From Mycolicibacterium novocastrense (GTDB taxonomy: Bacteria; Actinomycetota; Actinomycetes; Mycobacteriales; Mycobacteriaceae), in contig NZ_BCTA01000003.1 in assembly GCF_001570485.1 (NCBI RefSeq), positions 1 to 47,131 on the forward strand: a stretch of 47,131 nucleotides of DNA, read 5' to 3'. The notes beneath the pieces are model-generated. The model searched no databases. It saw only the letters and a program-made list of their open reading frames with translations, and was not told the origin of the DNA. Numbering within the stretch: position 1 is the stretch's first letter; each line of letters begins with the position of its first letter. Below are positions 19,735 to 27,202 of the stretch, in pieces. A program made the translations under genes and the position numbers.

Positions 19735-20646
19735 GTGCGTTCGCTTCTGATCTTCGCGCTCGTCGGTGTCGGAGCGCAGCTGGTGGATGGCGCGCTGGGC
19801 ATGGCGTTCGGCGTGACCGCCTCGACGCTGCTGGTGCTCAGTGGCCTCGGAGCCGCCCAAGCGAGCGCCGCGGTGCACCTGGCCGAGGTCGGCACGACGC
19901 TGGCTTCGGGTCTGTCGCACTGGCGGTTCAAGAACCTCGACTGGTCGATCGTGCTGAAGCTGGGCGTGCCCGGTGCGATCGGCGCATTCGCGGGTGCGAC
20001 CGTGCTGTCGTCGCTATCGACCGAGCATGCCGCGCCGCTGATGGCGGCGATCCTGGTGGCCATCGGGGTTTACGTGTTGCTGCGGTTCTCGCTGCGCAAC
20101 CCTCCGGTGCTGCGGCACGGCGAGACGCCGCATACGGCGAAGTTCCTCAGCCCGCTCGGATTGTTCGGCGGATTCATCGACGCGTCCGGAGGCGGCGGCT
20201 GGGGTCCGGTGACCACGAGCACGCTGCTGTCCCGCGGGAAGACGGCGCCGCGCACGGTGATCGGGTCGGTCAGCGCCTCGGAGTTCCTGGTGGCGGCGTC
20301 GGCGTCGGTCGGTTTCGGTGTGGGGCTGCGCGAGGAGTTCGTCGAGAACCTGCCGGTGGTACTCGGTCTCGCGGTGGGTGGGGTGATCGCCGCCCCGTTC
20401 GCGGCCTGGCTCGTCAGCCGGATCCGCCCCGCCCTACTGGGAACCGCGGTCGGCGGTGTCATCGTGTTGACCAACAGCCAGAAGCTGGTGCACTACTTCG
20501 GTATTGAATGGCCGTGGTCGACAGGCGTCTACACGCTGATCGTGATCGGCTGGGCCGCAGCGCTTTACGTGGCTTGGCGGTACCGGCGGTCGGTGGAGCC
20601 GGTGCCTGCCGCCGACGAGGCGGCAAGCGTCGCGGTCGGCAGGTGA
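19735..20646 (+). CDS. TauE/SafE-family membrane transporter (second copy)
   Basis: A 303-residue membrane protein of the TauE/SafE (DUF81) family with about eight helices. The first half begins LVGVGAQLVDGALGMAFG and the second carries LFGGFIDASGGGGWGPVTTS, the duplicated motifs of the family. A hydrophilic tail of about 20 residues ends the protein. It is longer than the preceding paralogue and not closely similar to it. The start is GTG 19735 with only a weak GAAAG upstream, so its expression may depend on the leader ORF or its transcript. The substrate is likely a sulfur-containing or organic anion (family knowledge only). Confidence 0.87.
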   Translation: MRSLLIFALVGVGAQLVDGALGMAFGVTASTLLVLSGLGAAQASAAVHLAEVGTTLASGLSHWRFKNLDWSIVLKLGVPGAIGAFAGATVLSSLSTEHAAPLMAAILVAIGVYVLLRFSLRNPPVLRHGETPHTAKFLSPLGLFGGFIDASGGGGWGPVTTSTLLSRGKTAPRTVIGSVSASEFLVAASASVGFGVGLREEFVENLPVVLGLAVGGVIAAPFAAWLVSRIRPALLGTAVGGVIVLTNSQKLVHYFGIEWPWSTGVYTLIVIGWAAALYVAWRYRRSVEPVPAADEAASVAVGR

Positions 20647-20747
20647 GCGGACCCGCTCTCGGCGAGATCGCGCCGGGTGGCGGTTGGGATTGCAGGGCGC
20701 GCCTGCGGTAGCATTTCGACCTGCTGCCGGCGATCCCGGCGGCACCG

Positions 20748-20821
20748 CGGGCTGTGGCGCAGTTTGGTAGCGCACTTGACTGGGGGTCAAGTGGTCGCAG
20801 GTTCAAATCCTGTCAGCCCGA
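20748..20821 (+). tRNA. tRNA-Pro (anticodon GGG)
   Basis: A 74-base cloverleaf. The acceptor arms are CGGGCTG and CAGCCCG with discriminator A. The D arm is GCGCAGTTTGGTAGCGC. The anticodon arm CTTGA-CTGGGGG-TCAAG gives GGG, and the T arm is CGCAGGTTCAAATCCTG. The 3' CCA is not encoded. It marks the border between the transporter genes and the accessory cassette; tRNA 3' ends are common insertion sites. Confidence 0.96.
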
Positions 20822-21013
20822 CTTTCGAATCACACTGTGACCTGGGGTGATGCCCCCTCAAGCGGAAGCATTCGCGCGTCGTGATCTAAGGCCAGTGTCG
20901 CCCAGCGGGACCACACCGAACCTCCTGCCTGAGCCAGCCTCGCGCGTACTTACCCTTGATGAAGGGTTGCGTTCACACAGACCGCCGCTGGCGGCTCGGC
21001 AACGGAGGGTGCG

Positions 21014-21313
21014 ATGCCGAAGGATCTCGAGGTCGATCCGATCGATCTCCACATGTCCGCTGATCACATGGACATGCATCATTCGGACCTGCTTGCCGCG
21101 CACAGCGCTGCCAACAGCGCGATCGAGGGGGCTCAAGTGGGCTGGGTCGGCGCCTCGGCATCGGCTCTGCAGGCGAAGTTCGCGGAGTGGCACGAGGCCA
21201 CCGAAACGATGGCGGACGACATCGCCGCGCACGGCGCAGCGTTCCGATCGGCCGCCTCCGAGTATCAGATCCGCGATGCGGAGGGCGCGGCGGCGCTCAA
21301 CGACCAACTCTGA
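21014..21313 (+). CDS. WXG100-family protein with a type VII secretion signal (Rv2078-like)
   Basis: A 99-residue helical-hairpin protein. The WxG turn is at Trp44-Val45-Gly46 (GWVGASASALQAKFAEWH), and the C-terminal ESX secretion motif YxxxD is Tyr84 to Asp88 (YQIRD). The N-terminal helix is rich in His and Met (HMSADHMDMHHSD), which is unusual. The start is ATG 21014 behind ACGGAGGG. The stop overlaps the next start in TGATG, so it is coupled to the hydrolase gene. Such small WXG100 proteins usually pair with a larger secreted partner. Order and sizes match what I recall of M. tuberculosis Rv2078-Rv2079-lppJ. Confidence 0.85.
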   Translation: MPKDLEVDPIDLHMSADHMDMHHSDLLAAHSAANSAIEGAQVGWVGASASALQAKFAEWHEATETMADDIAAHGAAFRSAASEYQIRDAEGAAALNDQL

Positions 21314-23127
21314 TGACGCTGACCCTCGCCGACGTCGAACGATGGGATGCGGGCGCGGTACGAGAAGTGTCATCGGCGCTGGCCAAGCGTGGCGCGAGCG
21401 CCGAGGAGGTCCGATCCGGTTTGACCAAGTTGCCCATGGTCGGCACCTGGCAGGGATCTGGCGGCGATGCGGCTCGAGCCTCGCTCGACAAGCTCTCGGC
21501 GTATCTCGCCGGCCACGGCCTGGAGATGGCGCGCCTGTCGTCGGCCACCGGAGAGGCCGCCGACGAGATCGAGCGGATCAAGGCCGGCCTGCAACGACTC
21601 AAAGACGATGCGCAACGCCTCGGTTTCGCGATCGATACGTCCACCGGCGAGGTGACGCCACTGCATCCGGACATGGTCGGCGACCCGATCTACGCACTAC
21701 AGCAAGCCGACCTCGAAGTCCGGGTCACCGAGTTGCTGACCGCGGCCGAAACGGCCGACTCCGACCTGGCCCGCGCCATCACCACCGCCGGTGAAGCACC
21801 GGCCGACCAGCCTCCGATTCCCGATCCGCTGTCTACACCCTTGCCGGACGATCCGGAGCAGTTCCACGACTTCTGGCAGCGGCTCACCCCCGAGCAGAAG
21901 GACCTGCTGTATCGGCGCGACCACACGATCGGCAACCGCGACGGGATGCCCGCTGTCGACCGCGACTACTTCAACCGACTGGCGCTCGCCGATGAGCTGA
22001 AGCAGGCCCAGTCGGCGCAGACCACCGCGGACACACTGCGCAACGAACACCCCGACTGGGCAGCTGGACAGAACATCCCGCCACCGAACAAACCGGGCGC
22101 GATCTTCGACGAACGGCTGAGATACGAAGCGTGGCAACGCCGGTACGACGCGGCGCGAGCCGGCGCCGACGCGCTCCCGGATCTGGCCGCCGTCGACCGG
22201 GCGATCGAGGAACCCGGCCGCAAACTACTCCTGCTCGACACCAAGTCCGGCGAGATGGTTCACGCCGCGGTAGCCATCGGCGACCCGGATACCGCCGACA
22301 AGGTCGCGGTGACCGCCCCCGGGCTCAACACGACCGTGCGCGACAGCCTGGTGGGCATGACCGAAGAGGCGGTCAACCTCCAACGCGAAACCTACCGACA
22401 GCTCAGCCTGTCACCGGGTCACGAACTCGATTCGGTGTCGACGATCGCCTGGATCGGGTACGACACCCCGCAGATCCCCGGATTCGACGACACGGGCGCA
22501 TCGCTGACCGGCGCCTGGGACGTCAGCCACGGCCAGCTCGCACAGGCCGGTGCCAGGGATCTCGCCGGTTTCTACGACGGCCTCACCGCCAGCCACGAGG
22601 GCGTGCCGGCCCAACTCACCGCGATCGGCCACTCGTATGGGTCGTTGACCACCGGACTCGCTCTGCAAGAGCCCGGCGACCACGGCGTGACCGATGCGAT
22701 CTTCTACGGTTCGCCAGGCATCATGGCGACAACTCCCGGTGAGCTGCAGCTCCCCGACGGCCACGTCTTCACCATGCAGGCGCCGGACGACCCCATTCGG
22801 CATGTCTTCGACGCGCCCTGGCTGCACGCGGCCACGCCGCTTCTACCCGAGCCGTTCGAGACCCTCGCCGAATCAACGCTTCGGACAATGGAACTCACCG
22901 GGGCCGGGCAGTTCGGTCCGGACCCGGCCGCCAATCCGAACTTCACACACCTCGAAACCGGTGCGGTGAGCGTCCCCGACGGCAGCGGCGGGACGTTCAG
23001 CCTCGGTGCGGCACAAGGCCACAGCGAGTACCCCCGGTTCGGCGACGACGGGATGCCACGCACGACCAACTACAACATCGCCGCGGTGGTCGCGGGCCTA
23101 CAAGACGACGCCATCCGGCAGAAGTGA
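21313..23127 (+). CDS. WXG-like / DUF1023 alpha/beta-hydrolase fusion (Rv2079-like), candidate T7SS effector
   Basis: A 604-residue two-part protein. Residues ~1-110 form a helical WXG/ESX-like domain (TWQGSGGDAARASLDKLSAY). A linker rich in Asp, Pro and Gln follows. Residues ~330-600 are a DUF1023 alpha/beta-hydrolase. The nucleophile elbow is GHSYGS with Ser441. The probable acid is Asp492 or Asp493 (APDDP) and the base His570 (QGHSEYP). There is no Sec signal, consistent with type VII export with its WXG100 partner. The enzyme probably cleaves an ester; lipid or peptidoglycan-linked targets cannot be told apart here. ATG 21313 is used; the longer frame from 21187 lies inside the WXG100 gene. 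Confidence 0.87.
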   Translation: MTLTLADVERWDAGAVREVSSALAKRGASAEEVRSGLTKLPMVGTWQGSGGDAARASLDKLSAYLAGHGLEMARLSSATGEAADEIERIKAGLQRLKDDAQRLGFAIDTSTGEVTPLHPDMVGDPIYALQQADLEVRVTELLTAAETADSDLARAITTAGEAPADQPPIPDPLSTPLPDDPEQFHDFWQRLTPEQKDLLYRRDHTIGNRDGMPAVDRDYFNRLALADELKQAQSAQTTADTLRNEHPDWAAGQNIPPPNKPGAIFDERLRYEAWQRRYDAARAGADALPDLAAVDRAIEEPGRKLLLLDTKSGEMVHAAVAIGDPDTADKVAVTAPGLNTTVRDSLVGMTEEAVNLQRETYRQLSLSPGHELDSVSTIAWIGYDTPQIPGFDDTGASLTGAWDVSHGQLAQAGARDLAGFYDGLTASHEGVPAQLTAIGHSYGSLTTGLALQEPGDHGVTDAIFYGSPGIMATTPGELQLPDGHVFTMQAPDDPIRHVFDAPWLHAATPLLPEPFETLAESTLRTMELTGAGQFGPDPAANPNFTHLETGAVSVPDGSGGTFSLGAAQGHSEYPRFGDDGMPRTTNYNIAAVVAGLQDDAIRQK

Positions 23128-23137
23128 GGCGGACGAG

Positions 23138-23689
23138 ATGCACCGATCCTTGGGCGCTGGCATCAGCGTGGTGACGACAGGCCTTCTACTACTAGCGACA
23201 GGATGCGACGTGTCAGACCGAGATCCCGCCCCCTCGCCGACCTCGTCCGTCGAGGCGCGCGACCAACTCAACGCGTTGCCGTCCCTGGAGGAAACCCAGG
23301 CTCAGATAGTGGCCGTCATCGACGAGATCAAGGCGACCGCGTCCGCGCAGCAAGCCGGCCTCAGCTGGCAGTCCCTGCACGGTGAGACCCGGGGTAATTG
23401 CGAGGGACCGTTCGCGAACACCGATGGCAAGCGTCTGTTCCTGCCCGATGCCGTCGCCTCGGCCCAGCTCTCGGACACCCAGTGGGCGGCGGTTCTGGAA
23501 ACCGCGCGGCAGTCGGCGGCACGGCTCGGCGCCACCGATGAACAGGTCATGCAGGACAGCCCGGGACATCACGACGTGTGGTTCACCGGGCCGGCGGGCC
23601 TGTCTGTCAAGGTCGCCTACAAGGGCAACCTGGTGATCTCCGGCTTCACCGGTTGCCGACTGCCCGAAGAGAAGCGGACGGCCACCTAA
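23138..23689 (+). CDS. lppJ: LppJ-like lipoprotein
   Basis: A 183-residue lipoprotein. The signal peptide ends in the lipobox LATGC with the lipidated Cys at residue 23, so the mature protein is anchored outside the cytoplasmic membrane. A Ser/Pro-rich spacer leads into a compact domain with two Cys (GNCEG and TGCRL) that could form a disulfide. The start ATG 23138 lies ten bases after the hydrolase stop, so it is in the same operon. In M. tuberculosis lppJ (Rv2080) likewise follows Rv2079. An outward-facing lipoprotein beside a secreted hydrolase could be an immunity or docking protein; that is inference. Confidence 0.84.
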   Translation: MHRSLGAGISVVTTGLLLLATGCDVSDRDPAPSPTSSVEARDQLNALPSLEETQAQIVAVIDEIKATASAQQAGLSWQSLHGETRGNCEGPFANTDGKRLFLPDAVASAQLSDTQWAAVLETARQSAARLGATDEQVMQDSPGHHDVWFTGPAGLSVKVAYKGNLVISGFTGCRLPEEKRTAT

Positions 23690-23701
23690 CCCGAGACGCG
23701 C

Positions 23702-24388
23702 TCACCAGCGAGCGGCCACCTTCTCCGCGATCTGTTTGGCGATCCGCACGGCTGAGTCGCCCGGATTGGCGCTGCACGTGTTCACGTCGATGATGACGTT
23801 GTTCTCCAGCGCGACGGCATGCCCGCAGGCCCACCCCGGCGCAGCGGCCTCCTGCAGGGTGGCGACGGTGCTCAGCACGTCGTCGGCGTGGGTGATCGGC
23901 CCGACCGTCCACTTCGTCCCGCTCTGCAGATGGGTGTAGTCGTGGCAGGCCGGCCACTGCTGCGCGGACGCGTCGAGAAAGCCTTGCGCCTGCTTCACGA
24001 GCGGATACAGCACGACGGCCTGCTTCACATAGTGCGCGAACTTGTCGCCGTCGTTGAGGCTCTGGTCCCGCGACGCTTGGAACCCGCTGTCAGCGTAGAC
24101 CGGAGCCTCCGCCGCCCCGTCGATGCCGAGGCATTCCTGCGGTTCCATCGTCGCGCTGTTGTCCGACATCGAACTCTGAGCGCTGGTGACCTCCAGGGTC
24201 TGCGAGCCCATCGCGGCGTTCAACTCAGCGGGATTGAGCAGCAGTTCATCTAACTCGCGCTCCACGAGAGGGCGCGGAATCAACGTACGGGTGGGCGTGG
24301 TCGTGACCGCATTGCCGACCGAGCTGGCACACCCGGCGACCAGAAGACAGACCATCGTGGCACCGAATGCCGTCACTGGTTGGCGCAT
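23702..24388 (-). CDS. Lipoprotein with PknH-type extracellular sensor domain
   Basis: A 228-residue lipoprotein with lipobox VAGC (Cys20). The mature part resembles the extracellular domain of mycobacterial PknH. Four cysteines have the usual pattern (QECLG, WPACHD, GWACGHA, VNTCSA), and the segment AAEAPVYADSGFQA is characteristic. Stand-alone lipoproteins with this domain (LppH, LpqQ and relatives) are common in mycobacteria, and their ligand is unknown. The start is ATG 24388. It converges on lppJ with a 12-base gap. Two 13-base direct repeats lie upstream of its probable promoter. Confidence 0.83.
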   Translation of the reverse strand: MRQPVTAFGATMVCLLVAGCASSVGNAVTTTPTRTLIPRPLVERELDELLLNPAELNAAMGSQTLEVTSAQSSMSDNSATMEPQECLGIDGAAEAPVYADSGFQASRDQSLNDGDKFAHYVKQAVVLYPLVKQAQGFLDASAQQWPACHDYTHLQSGTKWTVGPITHADDVLSTVATLQEAAAPGWACGHAVALENNVIIDVNTCSANPGDSAVRIAKQIAEKVAARW

Positions 24389-24495
24389 GTGTTCCTCCCC
24401 ACGGCAGCCGTCTCCAACCGATCAACGCGCGGCGATGTCCCCAACAACGCCGCTCGTGGAGCAATGGTGCAGCAGGGCGGCCGCCGACCGTACGA

Positions 24496-24501
24496 AGTAT
24501 C
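24496..24501 (-). promoter_or_regulatory. Candidate -10 element for the PknH-type lipoprotein gene
   Basis: Read on the minus strand, GATACT is a near match to TANNNT. It would start transcription near 24489, about 100 bases upstream of the lipoprotein start. The direct repeats lie immediately upstream, at roughly -20 to -55. Confidence 0.4.
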
Positions 24502-24508
24502 ACGGCGT

Positions 24509-24543
24509 TTCTGATAACGATGGGCGCTGCTTCTGATAACGAT
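24509..24543 (-). repeat. Two 13-base direct repeats, 22 bases apart
   Basis: TTCTGATAACGAT occurs at 24509-24521 and again at 24531-24543; on the minus strand it reads ATCGTTATCAGAA. The 22-base period places both copies on the same DNA face. They sit next to a possible -10 element for the lipoprotein gene, which suggests a binding site for a tandem-binding activator or repressor. The A/T content is high for this genome. Confidence 0.7.
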
Positions 24544-24649
24544 TGATGCGTCGCATGCAGCGCCGGAGCGCGACCGGAGAACGACACAGCCTGGGGGAAC
24601 GCACCGCACCCGTTGCGCGAGAGCGGGATTCGCCAACCGTCGGGCAACC

Positions 24650-24967
24650 TCAGTCGGACTTTTTGTCGTCGTCGTCGTCGTCAGAGCCCTCGTCGTCGGA
24701 GCCCTCGTCATCATCGGAGTCGTCGTCATCGTCATCCGAGCCGTCGTCATCGTCATCCGAGTCGTCAGACTCGTCCTCGTCGCCGGATCGGGGGGAGTCG
24801 TCGAGTTTGTCTGCGAATTTCGTCAGCGCCCGTGCCAGCTGGCGCGCTTCGTGCGGCTCGAGAGAATCCCCGAACAACACCTCGCCATCGTCATTGGTGC
24901 GTTCGATGTAGACCCTGTTCTCCTTGGCCGCAACATTCCACTGACCGGACTCGGGCTCTGCCATCAT
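24650..24967 (-). CDS. Small protein with a highly acidic Asp/Ser tail
   Basis: A 105-residue protein of unknown function. Residues 1-60 look folded, with a beta-rich start (WNVAAKENRVYIERTNDDGE) and a helix (EPHEARQLARALTKFADKL). Residues 62-105 are almost entirely Asp, Ser, Glu and Gly and end in KKSD. The codons are mostly GAC/GAT and TCC/TCG in short repeats, so length variation by slippage is possible. ATG 24967 (MMAEPE) follows GAGAGGCGG and is preferred over ATG 25009. Similar acidic tails bind cations or basic proteins, but no role can be assigned. Confidence 0.75.
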   Translation of the reverse strand: MMAEPESGQWNVAAKENRVYIERTNDDGEVLFGDSLEPHEARQLARALTKFADKLDDSPRSGDEDESDDSDDDDDGSDDDDDDSDDDEGSDDEGSDDDDDDKKSD

Positions 24968-25211
24968 TGCCGCCTCTCGCAAGTGAACAGTTTGGCCTCG
25001 TATACCCACCCAGATTCGCTGTCACGCAACTCACGACGCAGGCGGCACGCGTTAGCTTCTTTCGCAAGCAGTTGATCCCCCGGCCTTACCGCGGAGATAG
25101 AAAAACCTCCCCACACACGGACGGAATCTGACCTCGCGGCGATTACGGAGCCCCCCGCCGACTCGCAATCATTTCTCTCAACACCCCGCACCACCCCCGA
25201 GAGGACCCGAC

Positions 25212-25532
25212 ATGACCACCACACACGCTCGACGGACCCGACTCCAGTACGCCGCCACGCTCGTCGGCGCCTTGGCCGTCTTCGTCTTCGCCCCGGCGAC
25301 CGCTTTCGCCGTCGACAATGAGCCCACGCCCGGCAGCGGCGGATGCACCTACACCGACGCCGACGGTTACGACATCCCGATCGACGATGGGCAGGACGTC
25401 TTCGTCGACGGCAAGATCGTCTCCTGCCGCGGCGGCAAGATCGTGATCACCACTGCGCCTCAGCGCAATCCAGTCAACGTGCGCCCGGCGTTGCCCGCCG
25501 GCAAGCTGCCGGTGCTCACCCGGCTGCCCTGA
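25212..25532 (+). CDS. Small secreted protein
   Basis: A 106-residue protein with a clear Sec signal peptide. A basic start (HARRTRLQ) is followed by a hydrophobic core and a likely cleavage after ATAFA (residue 33). The mature ~73 residues have two cysteines (GGCTYTD and VSCRGG) likely to form a disulfide, beta-rich sequence (QDVFVDGKIVSCRGGKIVI) and a Pro-rich end. I do not recognise the family. The start is ATG 25212 with GAGAGGA upstream. A strong terminator follows, so it is probably transcribed alone from the 244-base gap behind the divergent acidic-tail gene. Confidence 0.78.
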   Translation: MTTTHARRTRLQYAATLVGALAVFVFAPATAFAVDNEPTPGSGGCTYTDADGYDIPIDDGQDVFVDGKIVSCRGGKIVITTAPQRNPVNVRPALPAGKLPVLTRLP

Positions 25533-25546
25533 AACCCCTCCCCACA

Positions 25547-25578
25547 ATCGGCCCGTCACCTCACGGTGGCGGGCCGAT
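25547..25578 (+). terminator. Strong hairpin terminator
   Basis: ATCGGCCCG pairs with CGGGCCGAT (25547-25555 and 25570-25578). The inner TCACC/GGTGG extends the stem to about 14 bp around a 4-base loop. It begins 15 bases after the stop of the small secreted protein gene. No clear T-tract follows. Confidence 0.8.
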
Positions 25579-25668
25579 TCAGTACGCGATCGGCGTGGCC
25601 GGAGGAAGATCCGCAGTACATTCGCCGCATGCCGAATTGTGGCGGCACGCTTCCGCCGGGAAAGCCAA

Positions 25669-27198
25669 GTGGCCGGTGACGTAGCGGTCATCGGTGCGGG
25701 CCCCGGCGGGCTCGTCGCAGCACGCTGGCTCATCGCTCAGGGATTCGAGCCGACGATCTACGAGCGCGGCGCCGCCTTGGGCGGTCAGTGGACCGGGGAG
25801 CAAGGCCGCAGCGGCGTGTGGCCGACCATGCACACCAACACAAGTCGCGTCCTCACCGCGTTCAGCGACCTCGATCCCGGGGCAGGTCCCGTCTTTCCAC
25901 CCGCGGTCGAGATCCTTCGTTACCTCCACCGGTACGCCGAGATGTTCGACCTGTCACGACGAATCCGGTTCCTCACGCCGGTGGCCGGCATCCGCCGCGA
26001 CGACGGCCGGTGGCTGGTCGGCAGTGCGGGCGGTGAGGAAAGCTACGAGCGCGTCGTCGTGGCCACCGGGCGGTTCCAGTCACCCCTCGTTCCGGCTGTC
26101 GACGGGTTGGACGGCTTCACCGGTCCACTTGGCGCGGTACCGACCTTCGACTATCGGGATCCGACGCCCTACTGCGACAAGCGTGTCCTGGTGGCCGGAT
26201 GCGCCGTCAGCGCGTTGGAGATCGCCGCCGAATTGGCCCAGCGCGGGGCCGCGCGCGTTGTGGTCACCCAGCGCCGTCAGCGCTACGTGCTGCCGAAGTT
26301 CGCCGCGGGTGTGCCGTCCGACCACCGAATCTTCACCCGGTACCTGGCGCTGGCCGACGAGCAACTGCCTTTCGCCGAGGTCGACCGTCAGCTCAAGGAG
26401 ATCGTCGTCGAAGCCGGGGGAATGCCGCAGCAGTATGGTGCACCGGCACCCGATGCCTCACTGGTTTCCGCAGGAGTCACGCTGAGCCAGCATTACCTAC
26501 CGCTGGTGGGGGAGGGCCGGATCGAGGTGCGCCCGTGGATGAGGTCGGTGGCCGGTGCGACGGTGACGTTCGCCGACGGGCATGCCGAGCAGTTCGACGG
26601 CATCCTGCTCGGCACCGGTTTCGGTCTCTCGATGCCGTTCCTGCACAACGAGATCCACGCAGTCCTCGATACAGACAACGTCCACCTCGACACCGATCGC
26701 CACACCTTCCATCCCGACCTGCCCGGCTTGGCGTTCATGGGGATGTGGGATCAGTCCGGCGGGTACTTCGTGCCGCTGGAGTTGCAGGCCCGCTGGATCG
26801 CCTACGCGTGGGGCGGCACGATCCCGGCTCCGAGTGCTGCCGGCCAACGAAGTGCGATCGAGGTGTACCGGTTGCGCCGTGGCCTGCCTCAGAAGACCCG
26901 GATGAATCTCGTGGCGTTGACCTTCGCTCGGGCCGCAGGCGTCGAACCGGCGATCCAGAACTGGCCCGAGCTTCACCGCGCCCTGTTGTTCGGCCCGCTG
27001 GCCCCGAGCTGCTTCCGCCTCGAGGGTCCCGACGCGTTGGAGGATGCGCCTGCGCGGTTCGCCCGTGATGCCGCGGCGTTCGGCGCGATCACCTCGCCTG
27101 CTCTGACAGACCGCGAACGCGCCTACTGCGCGTTGTTCGGGGCGCCCGCGTCACGTAGTACTACTCAAGCCGAGCCGCGGCCGGCCGGGGCATCCTGA
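25669..27198 (+). CDS. FAD-dependent monooxygenase (FMO/Baeyer-Villiger-like)
   Basis: A 509-residue flavoprotein. The N-terminal FAD site is VAVIGAGPGGLVAA, followed by YERGAALGGQW. A second Rossmann segment, VLVAGCAVSALEIAAEL, is where NADPH would bind, though the usual GxGxS reads AGCAVS. The FMO fingerprint region reads FTGPLGAVPTFDYRDP and lacks the expected His, so this is a divergent member. ILLGTGF and LAFMGMWDQSG match the C-terminal FAD/NADPH segments. It may oxygenate a ketone or amine, or may simply be an oxidoreductase. GTG 25669 is chosen because it sits nine residues before the FAD motif and follows GGGAAAG; GTG 25639 is an alternative. Confidence 0.84.
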   Translation: MAGDVAVIGAGPGGLVAARWLIAQGFEPTIYERGAALGGQWTGEQGRSGVWPTMHTNTSRVLTAFSDLDPGAGPVFPPAVEILRYLHRYAEMFDLSRRIRFLTPVAGIRRDDGRWLVGSAGGEESYERVVVATGRFQSPLVPAVDGLDGFTGPLGAVPTFDYRDPTPYCDKRVLVAGCAVSALEIAAELAQRGAARVVVTQRRQRYVLPKFAAGVPSDHRIFTRYLALADEQLPFAEVDRQLKEIVVEAGGMPQQYGAPAPDASLVSAGVTLSQHYLPLVGEGRIEVRPWMRSVAGATVTFADGHAEQFDGILLGTGFGLSMPFLHNEIHAVLDTDNVHLDTDRHTFHPDLPGLAFMGMWDQSGGYFVPLELQARWIAYAWGGTIPAPSAAGQRSAIEVYRLRRGLPQKTRMNLVALTFARAAGVEPAIQNWPELHRALLFGPLAPSCFRLEGPDALEDAPARFARDAAAFGAITSPALTDRERAYCALFGAPASRSTTQAEPRPAGAS

Positions 27199-27202
27199 AC
27201 TC

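Noticed and set aside
20952..20967. Small hairpin ACCCTT-GATG-AAGGGT before the WXG100 gene
   Set aside because: Only a 6-bp stem without a T-tract or other context; too weak to call a terminator or riboswitch.
24543..24911. Ser-rich plus-strand frame opposite the acidic-tail gene
   Set aside because: Its poly-Ser/Glu is the complement of the Asp/Ser codon repeats; the minus-strand frame has a good ribosome-binding site and a folded N-domain.
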